Shown one piece after another: positions 43,175 to 51,406 of a DNA stretch of 64,000 nt. The first letter of the stretch is position 1. Each line of letters opens with the position of its first letter. The notes under the pieces are model-generated. The model made no database searches. It was not told the DNA's origin and saw only the letters and a list, made by a program, of their open reading frames with translations. This DNA comes from Asaia bogorensis (GTDB lineage: Bacteria; Pseudomonadota; Alphaproteobacteria; Acetobacterales; Acetobacteraceae): contig CAMBRC010000005.1 in NCBI GenBank assembly GCA_945869965.1, positions 24,894 through 88,893 of the forward strand. Reading direction: 5' to 3'. The translations under genes and the position numbers were made by a program.

Positions 43175-44703
43175 GGCGTGATCCTGATGCCCTGCGGCCG
43201 GACGATGCCGTCGGGGATGGGGGTGAAGCCGGTGAGCTTGATGTTGTGCCCGAACAGATTCTTCCAGGCATAGACATACATCAGCGGCAGGTCCTGGCCC
43301 AACCGCTCGGCCAGCTTACCGTAGAGCAGTTTTCGCGCCGCCGGATCGGTCACCGCGCGTGCCTGGTCGAGCAGCGAGTCGGCTTCGGGGTTGCGGTATT
43401 TCGAGGCGTTGAGCGAGCCGCCATTGCTGTGGATGAAGCTGAACAGATTGCCGTCGGGGTCGACGCGGCCGGACCAGCCGATGAAGAACACCTCGTAGTC
43501 GCCGTCGTCGGAGTTCTTCAGCGCGGTGACCACTTCGGTGGAGCGGATCTTGACGTCGAAGCCGGCTTCGCTGGCCATCGACTGGATCACCTCGCCGGTC
43601 TGGCGCGCTTCCGGCGCGGTGGTGACGAGGAGGTCCACGGTCAGCGGGGTCTTCACCCCGGCCTCGGCCAGCAATGCCTTGGCCTTTGCGATGTCGCGGG
43701 TGCGCGGCTTGATCTCCGGCACGTAGTACGGGCTGGCCGGGGTCACCGCCTGGGCGATCGGGGTGTAGATGCCGGCGAAGACGACGTCGATCAGCGCCTG
43801 GGTGTCGATGGACAGCGCGAAGGCCTGGCGCACCCGGGCATCGGTCATCATCGGGGTGCGCGGGCGAGTGCCGTTGGCAATGTTGAAAGTCAGGCTCTGG
43901 TAGCCGAGCCCGTCGGTGACGACCGCGCGCAGCTTCGGGTCAGCCTTGATCTTGGCGACATCGGTGGGCGCGATGCCCTGCATCATATCCAGCGCGCCGG
44001 CCTGAAGATTCGCCAGCCGCACGCTGGGATCAGTGATCGGGCGGAAGATTACGCGGTCGAGGTGGATGGCGCCCTTGTTCCAGTAGCCAGGGAAGCGGTC
44101 GAGCACGATGCGGTCCTGGGCGACGCGTTCGGTGAACTTGAACGGACCGGCACAGACCGGGTTGAGCGGGAAGTCCTTGCCGGCGGCCTCGGCGGCCTTG
44201 GGCGAGATGATCATGCCGGCCCGGTCGGTGAGCTGGGACAAAAACGGCGCGCTGGCGGCCTTGAGGTGGAGCTTGAAGTTCAGCGCATCGACGATCTCGA
44301 CGCTGTCGAGCATGGCGATCTCGGCCCGCCGCGTGCTGCCCTGCATGGTCAGGTGGCGCATCAGGCTGTAGCGCACCGCCTCGGCATCCACCGGGGTGCC
44401 GTCGTGGAAGGTGAGGCCGGCGCGCAGCTTGAACGACAGCGTCTTGGAGTCGATCCAGGCGAATTGCTCGGCGAGTTGCGGGACGATGTTCAGCTTGTCG
44501 TCGATGTCGACCAGCTTGTCGCACAGGCTGGCGAAGACGATGCGGCCGATATAGGTGCGCGCGATGGAAGGATCGAGCGCGTCGGCATCTGAATCCAGGC
44601 CGAAGCGCAGGGTGGTCTGGGCCTGGGCTTGCGGCGCCGCCACGGCAAGGCTCGCGGCGATGGCGGCTAGCAGCAGAAGCGGTCGCATGTTCGCGGCGGA
44701 CAT
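43171..44703 (-). CDS. peptide/nickel-type ABC substrate-binding protein, copy 1
   Basis: A 510-residue protein of the SBP_bac_5 family. The signal peptide is NMRPLLLLAAIAASLAVAAP followed by QAQAQ. Mature motifs parallel copy 2: TLRFGLDSDADALDPSIART, KLRAGLTFHDGTPVD, CAGPFKFTERVAQDRIVLDRF and DARVRQAFALSIDT. The start at 44703 is chosen because AGGAAAGG is seven bases upstream; longer in-frame options run into the divergent promoter region. It is the first gene of the operon, which reads binding protein 1, binding protein 2, permease B, permease C, all joined by four-base overlaps. Confidence 0.87.
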   Translation of the reverse strand: MSAANMRPLLLLAAIAASLAVAAPQAQAQTTLRFGLDSDADALDPSIARTYIGRIVFASLCDKLVDIDDKLNIVPQLAEQFAWIDSKTLSFKLRAGLTFHDGTPVDAEAVRYSLMRHLTMQGSTRRAEIAMLDSVEIVDALNFKLHLKAASAPFLSQLTDRAGMIISPKAAEAAGKDFPLNPVCAGPFKFTERVAQDRIVLDRFPGYWNKGAIHLDRVIFRPITDPSVRLANLQAGALDMMQGIAPTDVAKIKADPKLRAVVTDGLGYQSLTFNIANGTRPRTPMMTDARVRQAFALSIDTQALIDVVFAGIYTPIAQAVTPASPYYVPEIKPRTRDIAKAKALLAEAGVKTPLTVDLLVTTAPEARQTGEVIQSMASEAGFDVKIRSTEVVTALKNSDDGDYEVFFIGWSGRVDPDGNLFSFIHSNGGSLNASKYRNPEADSLLDQARAVTDPAARKLLYGKLAERLGQDLPLMYVYAWKNLFGHNIKLTGFTPIPDGIVRPQGIRITP

Positions 44704-44783
44704 CGCGCAGCCTTTCCTGTCGGGCATGGCAAGGGGAGCGCTGGAATCAAACCTCCGTCGCTCCGATTGCCCCCCATGTGTTT

Positions 44784-44798
44784 TGTTTATGTGAAACA
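44784..44798. promoter_or_regulatory. TGTTT-N5-AAACA inverted repeat between divergent genes
   Basis: A perfect five-base inverted repeat (TGTTTATGTGAAACA) is nested in a wider CATGT...ACATG pair (44775-44800). It lies in the 166-base interval between the peptide-importer operon and the divergent Crp/Fnr-type regulator gene, so control by that regulator is plausible. The site does not match the classical CRP or FNR consensus. Confidence 0.45.
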
Positions 44799-44869
44799 TG
44801 GTGCCGGTCCCGGCCGGCCATGGCAAGAGATTGTGCCCCGGCATTTGGGCGAGCCGCAAAGGACGAGCG

Positions 44870-45562
44870 ATGGACCCGAGGCTGTTCGAGCTGTTCCCGG
44901 CGCTGGCGCGGCTGGAACCACCGGCGCGCGAATACCTGGCCGCCCGCCTGCGCCCCGCCTTGCTGCCGGCGGGGGCCGCGTTGTTCCATCCCGGCGAACT
45001 CTGCGCCGCCTACCCTTTCGTGCTGACCGGCCGCATGGTGGTTCGGCGGATCGCCCGCTCGGGCCGCGCGATCGTGCTGTATCGCGTCTTGCCCGGCCAG
45101 ACCTGCATCATGAGCACGACGTGCCTGATGACCGAAGCCCATGCCTCGGCCGAGGCGGTGGCCGAGGGGGACGTGATGGCGCTCGCCTTGCCCGCCGCTG
45201 GATTTGCCCATCTGCTGGAAACCTCGGGCGGGTTTCGCGCCTTTGCCTTCGGGGCCTGCGCGCGGCGCATCGGCGACTTGATGGCGCGCATTGAGGACAT
45301 GACGGACAGCTCGATCGAGCAGCGCCTGGCCGCCCGGCTGCTGGCGGCGGCGGACCCGGACGGCATGGTGGCGCAGACCCACGCCGCCATCGCCGGCGAT
45401 ATCGGCAGCGCGCGCGAGGTGGTCAGCCGGGCGATGAAACTCTTCACGGCGCGCGGCTGGGTGCGTTCGGGCCGAGGCCGGGTGGAGATTTTGCGGCCCG
45501 GTATCCTGCGCATGCTGGCGGATGGTGATGAAGTCACCGACACGGCGGCCGCAGCGCGGTGA
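44870..45562 (+). CDS. Crp/Fnr family transcriptional regulator
   Basis: A 230-residue regulator with an N-terminal cyclic-nucleotide-like sensor domain (about residues 10-130, PALLPAGAALFHPGELCAAYPFVLTGRM split over beta strands) and a C-terminal HTH_Crp winged helix near residues 160-215, with AGDIGSAREVVSRAMKLFTARGWV as recognition region. The cAMP-contact residues of CRP are not evident and the FNR iron-sulfur cysteines are not present in the usual spacing (two cysteines, STTCL and GELC, occur). This type is often found beside DUF2892 and sulfur-handling genes, as here. AAAGGA lies about seven bases upstream of the ATG. Confidence 0.85.
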   Translation: MDPRLFELFPALARLEPPAREYLAARLRPALLPAGAALFHPGELCAAYPFVLTGRMVVRRIARSGRAIVLYRVLPGQTCIMSTTCLMTEAHASAEAVAEGDVMALALPAAGFAHLLETSGGFRAFAFGACARRIGDLMARIEDMTDSSIEQRLAARLLAAADPDGMVAQTHAAIAGDIGSAREVVSRAMKLFTARGWVRSGRGRVEILRPGILRMLADGDEVTDTAAAAR

Positions 45563-45592
45563 TATGGCGCCACGGCGGAGGAGGCCGGTGCC

Positions 45593-45784
45593 ATGAACGC
45601 AAATGTCGGTGGAATTGATCGGGTGCTGCGGGCGGTGGTGGGGATCGTGCTGATTGCACTGGTCTTCGTCGGGCCGCAGACGCCGTGGGGCTGGGTTGGG
45701 CTGGTGCCGCTGTTGACGGCGGTGTTCCGCTTCTGTCCGTTCTATCCGCTGCTGGGCCTCAGCACCTGCGCGCGGTCTGGCTGA
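45593..45784 (+). CDS. DUF2892 (YgaP-like) membrane protein
   Basis: A 63-residue inner-membrane protein of the DUF2892 family: MNANVGGIDRVLRAVVGIVL opening, a second helix (PWGWVGLVPLLTAVFRFCPFYPLLG) and a closing GLSTCARSG with conserved CPFY and TC cysteines. These occur as stand-alone proteins or fused to rhodanese domains (YgaP). It is about 30 bases downstream of the Crp/Fnr gene with AGGAGG-type sequence upstream and likely in one operon. A role in handling sulfur or polysulfide is suggested by the family, but not shown. Confidence 0.87.
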   Translation: MNANVGGIDRVLRAVVGIVLIALVFVGPQTPWGWVGLVPLLTAVFRFCPFYPLLGLSTCARSG

Positions 45785-45841
45785 ACGTAGAGCCGAACCT
45801 CGGCATGGCGGCGCCGGCCGGGGGCGAGTAGCCTTGGCGGT

Positions 45842-47959
45842 ATGACTCCGTCACTCCCGGTTTCCAGCGATATCGTCCTGCTCGGCGCCGGCCATGCCCA
45901 TGTCGAGGTGCTGCGCCGCGCGGCGATGGGCGGGATGGCGGGGGTGCGGCTGACGCTGGTGGCGCGCGAGGGGTTCACGCCGTATTCTGGGATGCTGCCC
46001 GGGCTGATCCGCGGCGAGCATGATTTCGACGCCGCCCACCTGGATTGTGCCCGGCTGGCCGCGGCATCCGGGGCGCGGCTGATCCTGGGCGAGGCGACGG
46101 GGATTGACCTGGCGCGGCGCGAGGTGGCGGTGGCTGGGCGGCCGGCGCTGGGGTTCGACTATCTGAGTGTCGATGTCGGCGGACTGCCGGTCATGCCGGA
46201 AGATGGCGGCATCGCGGTGAAGCCGATCGGACGTTTCCTGGCGCGGCTCGGTGAGATCGAGGCCACGCTCCAGCCGGGCGCGCGGATTGCGGTCGTCGGC
46301 AATGGTGCGGCCGGCTGCGAGCTTGCCATCGCGCTGGCGCTGCGGCTGGCCGGGCGGGCGCGGATCGTGCTGATCGGGCGCGGGCCGGTGCCGATGGCCG
46401 ATGCGCCGGCGCTAGTGCAGCGTGCGGTGCGCGCCGCCTTGACCGATGCCGGGGTCGAGATGCATGGCGGCGTCGATGCCGGGCGGCATGATGGCGCGCG
46501 GCTGGCGCTGTCCGATGGGCGGATGGTCGAGGCCGCGCATTTGCTGTGGGCGACCGGGGTGGTGGCGCCGGGCTTCCTGGCCGACTCGGGGCTGGCGTGC
46601 GACGCGGCTGGCTGTATCCAGGTCGGCCCGACATTGCGCAGCATCAGCCATGACCGGGTTTTCGCCGCCGGCGATTGCGCCGCCGTGGCGGGGGCGGTGC
46701 TGCCGAAAGCCGGCGTCTGGGCGGTTCGGGCGGGGGTGCCGCTGGCGGAGAATTTGTGCCGGGTGGCGCTGGGGCGGATGCTCGTCGACTGGCGTCCGCA
46801 GCGCGCGGCGCTTGCCATCCTGGGGCTCGGCCGTGGGCGCGCTGTGGCGTGGCGCAGCGGGCTGGTGTTCAGCGGCTGGGTGGCGGCGGCGTGGAAGCGG
46901 CGGATCGACCGGCGCTGGATGGCGATGTACCAGTCGCTGCGGCCCATGGCGGCGGATGTTGCGATGCGCTGCGGCGGTTGCGGCGCCAAGATCGGGCCGG
47001 AAGCCTTGGCCGAGGCGTTGGCCGGGCTGGCCGGATCGGCGCGCGCGGATATTCCCGTCGGCATGGCCGAGGCCGACGATGCCGCCATCACGTTGCCCCC
47101 GCCGGGCATGGCGGTGGTGCAGAGTGTCGATCATTTCCGCGCCTTCATCGATGACCCCTATGTCTTTGGCAAGATCGCCGCCGCCCATGCGTTGTCCGAC
47201 ATCCACGCGATGGGCGCTCAACCCTGGACCGCGATGGCGATCGCGGCATTGCCGTTCATGCCGGGGCGGCGCATGGGCCAGGATCTCAGGGCGATGATGC
47301 TCGGGGCGAGCGAGGTGCTGCGCGCGGATGGCTGTGTCTTGATTGGCGGGCATAGTGCGGAGGGGGCCGAGGCGGCGCTCGGTTTCGCCGTCACCGGGCT
47401 GGTCGCGCCGGACGCTGTGTGGCGCAAGTCGGGGCTGCGGGCGGGCGACGCGCTGATCCTGACCAAGAAGCTGGGGACCGGGATCGTGCTGGCGGCGCAG
47501 ATGCGGGGGCTGGCGCGGGTCGACTCGCTGGCGGCGGCGCTGGACAGCATGGCGCGCAGCAACGGGGCGGCAGCAGCGGTGCTGCGGCGGTTCGCGGTGA
47601 GCGCATGCACCGATATCACCGGCTTTGGCTTGGCCGGGCATCTGATGGAGATGCTGCGCGCGTCCGGCGCTGGGGCGGTGCTGGATGGCGACGCCCTTCC
47701 GGCCCTGCCGGGCGCGCGCGCGCTGGCCGCACAGGGCATCGAAAGCACGCTGGCGCCGGAAAATCGCGCCGCCACCGGCCTGCCGGATGGGGCGGATATC
47801 GCGCTGCTGGCCGACCCGCAAACCTCGGGCGGGCTGCTGGCCGGACTGCCCGCCAGCCAGGCGGAGGCGTGCATTGCCGCATTATGGGCAGCCGGCTGCG
47901 AAGCGGTGATCGTCGGCCGGGTGGTGGCGGGCTGCCCGGTGTTGCGGCTGGAGGCCTAG
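45842..47959 (+). CDS. selD: pyridine nucleotide-disulfide oxidoreductase fused to selenide, water dikinase (SelD)
   Basis: A 705-residue fusion. Residues 1-365 are a flavoprotein of the NDH-2/FAD-dependent oxidoreductase type, with IVLLGAGHAHVEVL and IAVVGNGAAGCELAIAL nucleotide-binding motifs and FAAGDCAAVAG near residue 274. Residues about 372-705 are SelD, which makes selenophosphate from selenide and ATP; the active Cys and Lys are C380 and K383 in CGGCGAKIG (aligned with E. coli Cys17 and Lys20), and the ATP-binding GGHSAEGAEAALGFAVTG follows. The fusion is known in several bacteria. SelA, SelB and a tRNA-Sec gene are not in the window, so whether it serves selenoprotein or selenouridine synthesis is open. 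Confidence 0.92.
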   Translation: MTPSLPVSSDIVLLGAGHAHVEVLRRAAMGGMAGVRLTLVAREGFTPYSGMLPGLIRGEHDFDAAHLDCARLAAASGARLILGEATGIDLARREVAVAGRPALGFDYLSVDVGGLPVMPEDGGIAVKPIGRFLARLGEIEATLQPGARIAVVGNGAAGCELAIALALRLAGRARIVLIGRGPVPMADAPALVQRAVRAALTDAGVEMHGGVDAGRHDGARLALSDGRMVEAAHLLWATGVVAPGFLADSGLACDAAGCIQVGPTLRSISHDRVFAAGDCAAVAGAVLPKAGVWAVRAGVPLAENLCRVALGRMLVDWRPQRAALAILGLGRGRAVAWRSGLVFSGWVAAAWKRRIDRRWMAMYQSLRPMAADVAMRCGGCGAKIGPEALAEALAGLAGSARADIPVGMAEADDAAITLPPPGMAVVQSVDHFRAFIDDPYVFGKIAAAHALSDIHAMGAQPWTAMAIAALPFMPGRRMGQDLRAMMLGASEVLRADGCVLIGGHSAEGAEAALGFAVTGLVAPDAVWRKSGLRAGDALILTKKLGTGIVLAAQMRGLARVDSLAAALDSMARSNGAAAAVLRRFAVSACTDITGFGLAGHLMEMLRASGAGAVLDGDALPALPGARALAAQGIESTLAPENRAATGLPDGADIALLADPQTSGGLLAGLPASQAEACIAALWAAGCEAVIVGRVVAGCPVLRLEA

Positions 47960-48540
47960 GCGGTCCGGCGGCGCCAGGCGAGTGCCGCAATCCCGGCGGC
48001 GAGCAGTGCCATGCTGGCGGGCTCGGGGGTGGTGACGCTGTTGGCGCTCACCTGGACGGAGTAAGCGCCCAGGCCGAGGGTTCCCGGTTCGATCTGCCCC
48101 GCCAGGGCCGGCCCCGCGAGCGGCAGTTCGCCGAAGGTGTAGTCGGCGATGGCGACATAGTAGGTGCCGGCCGGCAGGTCATAGGCCGTCGCCTCGCCCT
48201 GTTCGAACCAGCAATCCTCGCACAGTGCCAGCGGGAAGCCGAATTCGGAATCATCGAAGATCGCGAGGTCGAAGATGCGGTAGGCGTCGTCACCGCCGAT
48301 GCCGGGCGTGAGCGGCCGGACCGTGAACACCGGCACAGCCTCGGCGAAGTCGAAGCGGTAATAGTCGAAATCACCGTCGGTCAGCACGCCGGACAACAGG
48401 CTGGTGGCGATCGTGCCGCCCGGCGTCGCCTCGCACGCGCAGTCGTTGGGTTCGGTCTCGAACAGGGTGAAGGCTTGTGCCGCGCCACCCAGCGACATGG
48501 CCAGCGACATGGCCAGCGCCAGGGCAATCAGAAACCGCAT
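47956..48540 (-). CDS. PEP-CTERM secreted protein with PPC-like domain
   Basis: A 194-residue exported protein with a signal peptide (MRFLIALALAMSLAMSLGGA) and a C-terminal sorting signal: TPEPASMALLAAGIAALAW followed by RRR, the PEP-CTERM pattern recognised by exosortase. The middle part begins ETEPNDCACEATPGG and contains paired aspartates and DLPAGTYYVAIADYTFG, resembling bacterial pre-peptidase C-terminal (PPC) domains. It has five cysteines. The start at 48540 has GGGGGA about seven bases upstream. The stop overlaps the convergent selD stop by four bases. No exosortase gene is in the window. Confidence 0.82.
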   Translation of the reverse strand: MRFLIALALAMSLAMSLGGAAQAFTLFETEPNDCACEATPGGTIATSLLSGVLTDGDFDYYRFDFAEAVPVFTVRPLTPGIGGDDAYRIFDLAIFDDSEFGFPLALCEDCWFEQGEATAYDLPAGTYYVAIADYTFGELPLAGPALAGQIEPGTLGLGAYSVQVSANSVTTPEPASMALLAAGIAALAWRRRTA

Positions 48541-48693
48541 GGAATCCCCCGCAAACAGCAATGGCGCGCACGCTACAGACCTTTGTACGGCCACGCAATC
48601 TTGACATGCGATGGCACGCCGGGCGGCCGGGCCGCGGTTGCTCCCGCCGTTGGGCCGCGCCACTCTGCACCGAACCACGCCGAGGAACGTCCG

Positions 48694-49779
48694 ATGCGCA
48701 CCCACAAGATCGCCTCCATCCCCGCCGACGGCATCGGGCCCGAGGTGATCGAGGCCGGGCTGGAAGTGCTCGACGCGCTGGCCGGGCGGATGGGCGATTT
48801 CCGGCTGGCGGTCACGCGGCTGGACTGGGGCTCGGATCGCTACAAGGCGACCGGGGCGTTCATGCCGGCCGATGGGATGGCGCAGTTGAAGGCGATGGAC
48901 GCGATCTATTTTGGCGCGGTCGGTGCCGTCGATGTGCCGGACCACATCTCGCTGTGGGGCCTGCGGCTGCCGATCTGCCAGGGGTTTGACCAATACGCCA
49001 ATGTGCGGCCGACGCGGATTTTTCCGGGGGTCACCTCGCCGCTGCGCGATGTCGGGCCGGGCGATCTCGACTGGCTGATTATCCGGGAGAATTCCGAGGG
49101 CGAATATGCCGGCAATGGCGGGCGGACCCACAAGGGCATGCCGGAGGAGGTGGCGACCGAAGTGGCGATCTTCACCCGCGTCGGCGTCGAGCGGATCATG
49201 CGCTTTGCCTTCGACTGTGCTCGCGCCAGGCCGCGCCGCCACATCACCATCGTGACGAAATCCAATGCCCAGCGCTTCGGCCTGGTGATGTGGGACGAGA
49301 TCGCGCTGGAGGTTGCCGCCGACTTCCCTGATGTCACCTGGGACAAGGAGCTGGTCGACGCCATGACCATGCGCATGGTCCGCAAGCCGCGAAGCATCGA
49401 CACGGTGGTGGCGACCAACCTGCATGCCGACATCCTGTCCGATCTCGCCGCCGCACTGGCGGGCTCGCTCGGCATCGCGCCGACCGGCAATGTCGATCCG
49501 CAGCGCCGCTACCCCTCGATGTTCGAGCCGATCCACGGCAGCGCCTTCGACATCACCGGTAAGGGCATCGCCAACCCGGTGGCCAGCTTCTGGACCGCCA
49601 GCATGATGCTGGAGCATCTGGGCGAGCGGGCGGCGGCGGCGGTTTTGATGACGGCGATCGAACAGGTCTGTGCGGCCGGAGTACTGACGCCGGATCTCGG
49701 CGGGCGGGCCACCACCAAGGACGTGACGAAGGCGATGCTGGCGGCGCTGGCTGGCCTGAACCAGCCGCGCAGTTTGTAG
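48694..49779 (+). CDS. dmlA: tartrate/D-malate dehydrogenase (decarboxylating)
   Basis: A 361-residue NAD-dependent enzyme closely following the DmlA/TtuC subgroup: IASIPADGIGPEVIEAGL, the diagnostic FGAVGAVDVPDHISLWGLRLPI (DmlA has VPDHISLWG), RENSEGEYAG, ATKSNAQ-type VTKSNAQRFG, ATNLHADILSDLAAALAG and EPIHGSAFDITGKGIANPVA. It oxidatively decarboxylates D-malate to pyruvate or acts on L-/meso-tartrate. The divergent PEP-CTERM gene lies 154 bases away. GAGGAACG precedes the ATG. It is a different subgroup from the enzyme at 8280-9386. Confidence 0.85.
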   Translation: MRTHKIASIPADGIGPEVIEAGLEVLDALAGRMGDFRLAVTRLDWGSDRYKATGAFMPADGMAQLKAMDAIYFGAVGAVDVPDHISLWGLRLPICQGFDQYANVRPTRIFPGVTSPLRDVGPGDLDWLIIRENSEGEYAGNGGRTHKGMPEEVATEVAIFTRVGVERIMRFAFDCARARPRRHITIVTKSNAQRFGLVMWDEIALEVAADFPDVTWDKELVDAMTMRMVRKPRSIDTVVATNLHADILSDLAAALAGSLGIAPTGNVDPQRRYPSMFEPIHGSAFDITGKGIANPVASFWTASMMLEHLGERAAAAVLMTAIEQVCAAGVLTPDLGGRATTKDVTKAMLAALAGLNQPRSL

Positions 49780-49783
49780 CGCT

Positions 49784-51406
49784 GTGGCCCGCGAGCCGCT
49801 GCCACCCGGCCCGTCTCGATCGCTCGCCGACCTGGCGCAGGTCGCGCCGGCGGGGCGGCCGCACCGTGCCTCCGGCGAACGGCGACGGCGGCGCCCGCCA
49901 TCGCGGCTGTGGCGCTGGGCCGTGCCGCTGCTGGTGCTCGGCATGGTCCTTGGCGGCGCGGCACTGGGCGGGGTGGCGTGGTTCATCGACGACCAGGGGC
50001 GCTCGCCGCGCGAATGGGCGCCGTATATCGAACGGCGCGCCAGCGGCAATCATCCCGTCTTCGTCGAGGGGGCCGCGCTGGTCGCGCGCTATCTCCGGCG
50101 GATGGATGTGCTGCGGCGCGGCGAGGATGTGGCGATCCCGTCAGCCATGGGCGCCTCGCCGGCGCGCTCGGGGGCGCCGTCATCGGCCAATGCCCGGCTG
50201 GTGCTCAACACCGCCCAACTCGCCGCCGCGATCGCCCAGGCGATGCCGGGCCAGGTGATCACGCTGGTGCCCGGCACGTATCGCATCGACGGACGCGGCC
50301 TGCGGCTGGATCGCCCGGGGGCGGCGAACGCGCCGGTGGTGCTGCGCGCCGAGCGGCTCGGCGATGTCACCATCCTGTCGGACGTGGCCGAGGCGCTCAA
50401 GGTCAGCGCGCCGTTCTGGACGATCGAGAACCTGATCGTGCGCGGCGTCTGCGGCGGGCACAGCAACTGCGAGCATGCGGTGCACGTGGTCGGCGCCGCG
50501 ACCGGTACCATCATCCGCAACAACCGCTTCGAGGACTTCAACGCGCAGATCAAGATCAATGGCGAGGACGGCGTCTTTCCCGATAATGGCCGGATCGAGG
50601 GCAACACGCTGACCAACGGCGAACAGCGCTCGACCCGCAACCCGATCACCCCGATCGACCTGGTATCGGCCAGCAATTGGCGCATCACCGGCAATTTCAT
50701 CGCCGATTTCCAGCGCACCGGACTGGGTGCCGCGACCTACGGCGCCTTCATGAAGGGGGCGGGCGAAGGCACGGTGATGGAACGCAACGTGGTGCTGTGC
50801 GAATGGAAGCTGCGGCGCAGCTACTCGCCGAATATCGGCCTGTCGGTCGGCGGCGGCGGCACGTTTCCGGATGCGATCAAGCGCGACTTGGGCAAGTCGG
50901 GACTGGAACAGACCGGCGGCGTCATCCGCGACAACCTCGTCGCCTTCTGCAACGATGTCGGGATTTATGTGAACAAGGGCCTGCGGACCGTGGTCGCGCA
51001 CAACACGGTGCTGGACACCGCGGGCATCGGTGTGCGCTTCGCCGAGTCCAGCGCCGAAGTGGTCGGCAACCTGATCGACGGCGTGGTGCAGGCGCGCGAG
51101 GGGGCGGTGGTGCGGGGGCGCGACAACGCGGCGGCGATGTTGCTGGGGTTGTTCGTCGGATGGCATCCGGCGCGCGACATGTTCGGCGATGTCGCCCGCT
51201 TCGACCTGCGCTGGCGCGCTCGGCCCGAGGCGATCATCACCGGCGAATTGCGGCCCGACCTGTGCGGGGTGGAGCGGACCGGGCGGGTGCTGCCGGGGGC
51301 GTTCGAGGATTTTGCCAAGTGCCGGACGGCCGAGCCTATCGCCATCCCAGCAACAGCCGCTCCACCCGCCCGATCAGCCACGCCACCGACAGGCCCAGCA
51401 CGCTGA
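49784..51406 (+). CDS. membrane-anchored right-handed beta-helix protein
   Basis: A 540-residue protein. The first 45 residues are basic (ERRRRRPPSRLWRW) and are followed by one membrane helix (AVPLLVLGMVLGGAALGGVAW), so it is probably anchored with the bulk in the periplasm. Residues about 150-460 contain regular beta-helix repeats: VVLRAERLGDVTILSD, NLIVRGVCGG, GTIIRNNRFEDF, NWRITGNFIADF, VVAHNTVLDTAG and similar, resembling polysaccharide lyases or pectate-lyase-like folds. Catalytic residues could not be identified. The start is GTG four bases after the dehydrogenase stop. The last 71 bases overlap the convergent permease gene. A chondroitinase-B-like or alginate-lyase-like role is possible. 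Confidence 0.75.
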   Translation: MAREPLPPGPSRSLADLAQVAPAGRPHRASGERRRRRPPSRLWRWAVPLLVLGMVLGGAALGGVAWFIDDQGRSPREWAPYIERRASGNHPVFVEGAALVARYLRRMDVLRRGEDVAIPSAMGASPARSGAPSSANARLVLNTAQLAAAIAQAMPGQVITLVPGTYRIDGRGLRLDRPGAANAPVVLRAERLGDVTILSDVAEALKVSAPFWTIENLIVRGVCGGHSNCEHAVHVVGAATGTIIRNNRFEDFNAQIKINGEDGVFPDNGRIEGNTLTNGEQRSTRNPITPIDLVSASNWRITGNFIADFQRTGLGAATYGAFMKGAGEGTVMERNVVLCEWKLRRSYSPNIGLSVGGGGTFPDAIKRDLGKSGLEQTGGVIRDNLVAFCNDVGIYVNKGLRTVVAHNTVLDTAGIGVRFAESSAEVVGNLIDGVVQAREGAVVRGRDNAAAMLLGLFVGWHPARDMFGDVARFDLRWRARPEAIITGELRPDLCGVERTGRVLPGAFEDFAKCRTAEPIAIPATAAPPARSATPPTGPAR

